Positions 61,262 to 64,000 of a stretch of 64,000 bases of DNA are shown in pieces; the first letter of the stretch is position 1; every line of letters begins with the position of its first letter. The position numbers were made by a program, and so were the translations under genes. The notes under the pieces were generated by a model, which did not search any database, was not told the DNA's origin, and saw only the letters and a list, made by a program, of their open reading frames with translations. This DNA is from Variovorax sp. PAMC26660 (GTDB lineage: Bacteria > Pseudomonadota > Gammaproteobacteria > Burkholderiales > Burkholderiaceae_C), in assembly GCF_014302995.1 (NCBI RefSeq), contig NZ_CP060295.1, forward strand, positions 1,550,001 to 1,614,000. The letters run 5' to 3'.

Positions 61262-62650
61262 ATGAATGCTCCCGAACCCCATCTCGCCGTCGCCCTCGCG
61301 CGCAAGGCACTCGCCCGCTCGATCGGCCTGGCCGCCTTCGTCTACGGCTATCCGCTCACCGAGACCTACCGCACCTGTGCCATGCAGACCGCGCCGCAGG
61401 GCGAACGCCGCACCGGTGCCTCGCACGGCTCGGATGTGCGCGCGCCGCTGAACACGCTGCACCATGCGCCGCGCCCTTCCACCGACGAAGACCGCGACGT
61501 GGTGACGCCTGCCAACGACCTGCTCTACACCATCGCGTGGATTCACCTGGCCCACGGGCCGATGCTGCTGACGGTGCCTGCGTCGGCGCGCCATCCGGGG
61601 CGCTACTTCGTGCTGCCGCTGTACGACGCGTACACCGAGAACTTCGAGAACCTGGGGCCGCGCAACTGCAATCCCGAGGGCGAGACCGTGGTGCTCGTCG
61701 GCCCTGGCGGCACGGTGCCGGAATCGCTCGCCGGCCACCGCGTGGTGCGCTGCCCGACCGACCTCGTCTGGCTGATCGGCCGCATCCTGGTAGGCGACGA
61801 GAGCGACTGGCCGGCCGCGCGTGCGCTGCAGTCCGAGATCGGGCTGGCGCCTGCTCCCGGCACAGCACTGCAGGGGCGGCCGGCCGCCGTCGAGCACTGG
61901 GCCGGCCCGCCCGTGGACGCCATGGCCGCCGCCTTCGAGCACGACGAGCCGGCCGCGCAGGTGGCGCCGCGCTTCTTCACAAACATGTGCCACGCGCTGG
62001 CCGAATCACCGGGCCGGGTGGAAGACCGCGCAATGGTGGCCTGGTTCGGCCAGGTCGGGCTGCGAGCGGATGCCGCGTTTGCATGGGAGTCGCTGGATGA
62101 GCCGGCACGCGAGGGCCTGCTCGAAGGCTTTGCCGAAGGCGTGCAGCTGATCGCGGCCACGGGCCGCAACCGCCGCCCCAAGCCCTGGTCGATGACACCA
62201 GCGACCGGACGCTACGGCAACGAATTCCTCGGCCGCGCCCGCACGGCCTACCTGGGCCTTGGCGCGCTGGCCACCAGCGAGGCGGTGTACGCGGCGGCGC
62301 ATCACGACGCGAAGCAGGAGCCGCTGGATGGCCAGCGCAGCTACGCGATGCGCTTCGAGGCGGACGACCTGCCGCCGGCGGATGCCTTCTGGTCGGTGAC
62401 GCTTTACGACGCAGACCGTTTTCTCTATTCCAACGAGATCAGGCGCCATGCGATCGGCGACCGCACGCCCGGTTTGAAGCGCGCAGCGGACGGCAGCCTG
62501 GAGATCAGGCTGAGCCACGCGCGTCCGGCCGACACCGCCAACTGGCTGCCCACGCCGGCCGGTCGCTTCTACCTGATCCTGCGCATGTACTACCCGCGCG
62601 AAGGCGTGCAGAGCTGGCGCATTCCTGCACTGCAGGCACAACAAGGCTGA
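61262..62650 (+). CDS. DUF1254/DUF1214 domain-containing protein, first copy
   Basis: 462 residues. The N-terminal DUF1254 region has FVYGYPLTETYRTC and DVVTPANDLLYTIAWI; the C-terminal DUF1214 region has ADAFWSVTLYDADRFLYSNE and RHAIGDRTPGL. Family enzymatic activity is not established. No signal peptide is evident. The ATG at 61262 is preferred because GAGG precedes it at suitable spacing; ATG 61235 has none. It is paired with a second DUF1254 gene 3 bases downstream, suggesting a hetero-oligomer or successive steps. Confidence 0.85.
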   Translation: MNAPEPHLAVALARKALARSIGLAAFVYGYPLTETYRTCAMQTAPQGERRTGASHGSDVRAPLNTLHHAPRPSTDEDRDVVTPANDLLYTIAWIHLAHGPMLLTVPASARHPGRYFVLPLYDAYTENFENLGPRNCNPEGETVVLVGPGGTVPESLAGHRVVRCPTDLVWLIGRILVGDESDWPAARALQSEIGLAPAPGTALQGRPAAVEHWAGPPVDAMAAAFEHDEPAAQVAPRFFTNMCHALAESPGRVEDRAMVAWFGQVGLRADAAFAWESLDEPAREGLLEGFAEGVQLIAATGRNRRPKPWSMTPATGRYGNEFLGRARTAYLGLGALATSEAVYAAAHHDAKQEPLDGQRSYAMRFEADDLPPADAFWSVTLYDADRFLYSNEIRRHAIGDRTPGLKRAADGSLEIRLSHARPADTANWLPTPAGRFYLILRMYYPREGVQSWRIPALQAQQG

Positions 62651-62653
62651 GCG

Positions 62654-63991
62654 ATGCAAGCGAACACCGATACCGAACTGCACACGCTGGCCGAAGAGGC
62701 CGTCGTCTACGCCTTTCCGCTCTACGAGATGGGCCGCATGCGCGCGGCCACCTCGCCGCAGCGCACCGACATCGCCGGCGAGGCGCCGAAGCCCCAGCGC
62801 TGGTGCAACGTGTTCACGCACGCGCGGCAGTTGCTGGGCGCGGGCAAGAGTCGCGTGGTGACGCCGAACAATGACACGCTCTACACCAACGCATGGCTCG
62901 ACCTGGTCGACGGCCCGCTGGTGATCGACGTGCCGGACACGGCCGGGCGCTACTACGTGCTGGGCCTGCTCGACTTCTACACGAACCCCTTCGTGCACAT
63001 CGGCCAGCGGCTCACGGGCACGGGCGCGCGTTCGTTCCTCGTCACGCCGCCGGGCTGGCGCGGCGAACTGCCTGCCCCATTCCGTGAGGCCGGCGCGCAC
63101 ATCGAAGCGCCCACGCGCTGGCTGTGGATCATCGGCCGCATCCTGGTCGACGGGCTGCAGGACGTGCCTGCGGTCAATGCGCTGCAGGATGGTTTTCTCG
63201 TTCGCACGCTCGATGACTGGCAGGCCGGCAAGCCTTCAAAGCCGAAGCCCTTCGACCCGGCCTGCGACCCGAAGGCACCGCTGACCGCCGAACACTTCGC
63301 GGCGCAGGTGAACCGTGCGCTGCGCGAGAACCCGCCGCCCGCGCGTGATGCCGAATTGATCGCCCGCTTCGCCCAACTCGGGCTCGGGCCTGATGCCGGC
63401 GCATTCGACGAAGCGCAACGTACCGTGCTGCAGGACGCGCTCGATACCGTGCTGCCGCGGCTACGCAACGCGCAGTCCGGCGCCTCGACTTCCACCGGCT
63501 GGGTGCAGATGCCGCTGGTCGAAGGCAGCTTCGGCGACGACCATCTGGCGCGCGCGCTGGTGGCGCTCAAGTACATCGGCATGCTCGAAAGCCGCGAGGC
63601 GACCTATCCGCTCGCATGGCACGACGCCTCGGGCCGCAAGCTGCGCGGAAGCGGCCGCTACACGCTGCGATTCGCGCCCAATGCGATGCCACCGGTCGAG
63701 GCCTTCTGGTCGCTCACGATGTACGACTGCCGCGACTACATGCTGGTCGACAACCCTATCGACCGCTATGCCATCGGCGACCGCACGCCCGCGCTGCGCC
63801 GCGATGCCGACGGCGGGCTCACGCTGCACATCCAGCATGCGCGCCCCGACAGCGAAGCCGCGCAGGCGAACTGGCTGCCCGCGCCCGAAGGCGATTTCTA
63901 CCTTTGCCTTCGCGCCTATGTGCCGCGCACCGAAATGCTGGACGGCCGCTATGCGTTGCCGGCGCTGGTCCGCACCGGGGAGGCCGCATGA
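62654..63991 (+). CDS. DUF1254/DUF1214 domain-containing protein, second copy
   Basis: 445 residues, paralogue of the previous gene with the same two-domain plan (YAFPLYEMGRMR and VVTPNNDTLYTNAWLDLVDG, then EAFWSLTMYDCRDYMLVDNP and RYAIGDRTPAL), but clearly diverged in between. It starts 3 bases after the previous stop (TGAGCGATG). Its own stop overlaps the next gene start (ATGA at 63988). Function unknown; operon position links it to organic-acid uptake and CoA activation. Confidence 0.85.
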   Translation: MQANTDTELHTLAEEAVVYAFPLYEMGRMRAATSPQRTDIAGEAPKPQRWCNVFTHARQLLGAGKSRVVTPNNDTLYTNAWLDLVDGPLVIDVPDTAGRYYVLGLLDFYTNPFVHIGQRLTGTGARSFLVTPPGWRGELPAPFREAGAHIEAPTRWLWIIGRILVDGLQDVPAVNALQDGFLVRTLDDWQAGKPSKPKPFDPACDPKAPLTAEHFAAQVNRALRENPPPARDAELIARFAQLGLGPDAGAFDEAQRTVLQDALDTVLPRLRNAQSGASTSTGWVQMPLVEGSFGDDHLARALVALKYIGMLESREATYPLAWHDASGRKLRGSGRYTLRFAPNAMPPVEAFWSLTMYDCRDYMLVDNPIDRYAIGDRTPALRRDADGGLTLHIQHARPDSEAAQANWLPAPEGDFYLCLRAYVPRTEMLDGRYALPALVRTGEAA

Positions 63992-64000
63992 GCACGAACA
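63988..64000 (+). CDS. Start of the next operon gene (cut by window edge)
   Basis: ATGAGCACGAACA begins at 63988, overlapping the upstream stop by four bases (ATGA). Only four codons (MSTN) are visible, so identity cannot be given; the overlap implies cotranscription with the DUF1254 pair. Confidence 0.5.

Noticed and set aside
1..64000. CRISPR array, phage genes or insertion sequence
   Set aside because: No regularly spaced direct repeats, cas genes, transposase or phage structural genes were seen.

Overview
The window is high-GC DNA with dense, often overlapping genes. Its gene content (tripartite tricarboxylate receptor of the Bug type, RbsBACRKD ribose operon, YnbA/C/D-like lipid cluster, DUF2325, DUF2946, DUF3297 and DUF1254 proteins, trimeric autotransporter remnant) points to a betaproteobacterium of the Comamonadaceae. 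Variovorax or a close relative is the best guess, by inference and not by database match. There is no rRNA, prophage, transposase or CRISPR array. One tRNA gene is present.

Layout. 1-7106: the 3'-truncated ychF, then a complete ribose operon rbsB-A-C-R-K-D preceded by two tandem LacI-type operators. 7107-7429: two hairpin repeats sharing one loop sequence. 7430-16164: a MOSC protein, a UbiH-like monooxygenase, a DsbC-like thiol protein, an M61 peptidase, a DUF2325 protein behind a Fur-like dyad, an SMR exporter, an enoyl-CoA hydratase and an ECF sigma/anti-sigma pair. 16275-18914: a tRNA-Met with promoter and terminator, followed by a decayed zone holding a frameshifted amidohydrolase, an OmpR-type regulator with a degenerate receiver, an AT-rich stretch, the C-terminal anchor of a lost YadA-type adhesin and a fragment of a Crp-type regulator. 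18915-20607: copper/cytochrome oxidase assembly genes (DUF2946, SCO, PCuAC).

20824-32260 holds mixed metabolic and small genes: an acyl-CoA synthetase, nitroreductase, cyclic-nucleotide-type phosphodiesterase, AraC regulator, EamA transporter, P-loop kinase-like protein, RNase HI, DUF2272, and a thiolase with an SDR dehydrogenase. A large MalT-like LuxR regulator (32410) is divergent from the last two. 35372-37158 holds a tandem pair of AP2-like-domain proteins. 37659-44001 is a five-gene leftward operon for CoA-thioester catabolism (three acyl-CoA dehydrogenases, an acyl-CoA synthetase, an alpha-methylacyl-CoA racemase-type enzyme).

44086-56086 is rich in envelope-lipid genes: an LpxH-like phosphoesterase, a fusion of an alkylglycerol-monooxygenase-like hydroxylase to a YhhN lysoplasmalogenase-like domain, then (after dmeF and ruvB) a rightward operon resembling Escherichia coli ynbABCD with an added acyltransferase and a small membrane protein. 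The YnbA-like enzyme has Asn at two of the four Asp positions of the CDP-alcohol phosphatidyltransferase motif. 56093-64000 holds a Crp-family regulator without a visible canonical start for its full domain, a perfect 12+12 palindrome, and a porin / CoA ligase / Bug receptor / two DUF1254 proteins transcription unit running off the end, probably an uncharacterised organic-acid or ester catabolic operon.

The strongest candidates for something undescribed are the hydroxylase-YhhN fusion, the expanded ynb-type lipid operon with its altered motif, the tandem AP2 proteins, the DUF1254 operon with its palindrome, and the shared-loop hairpin pair.
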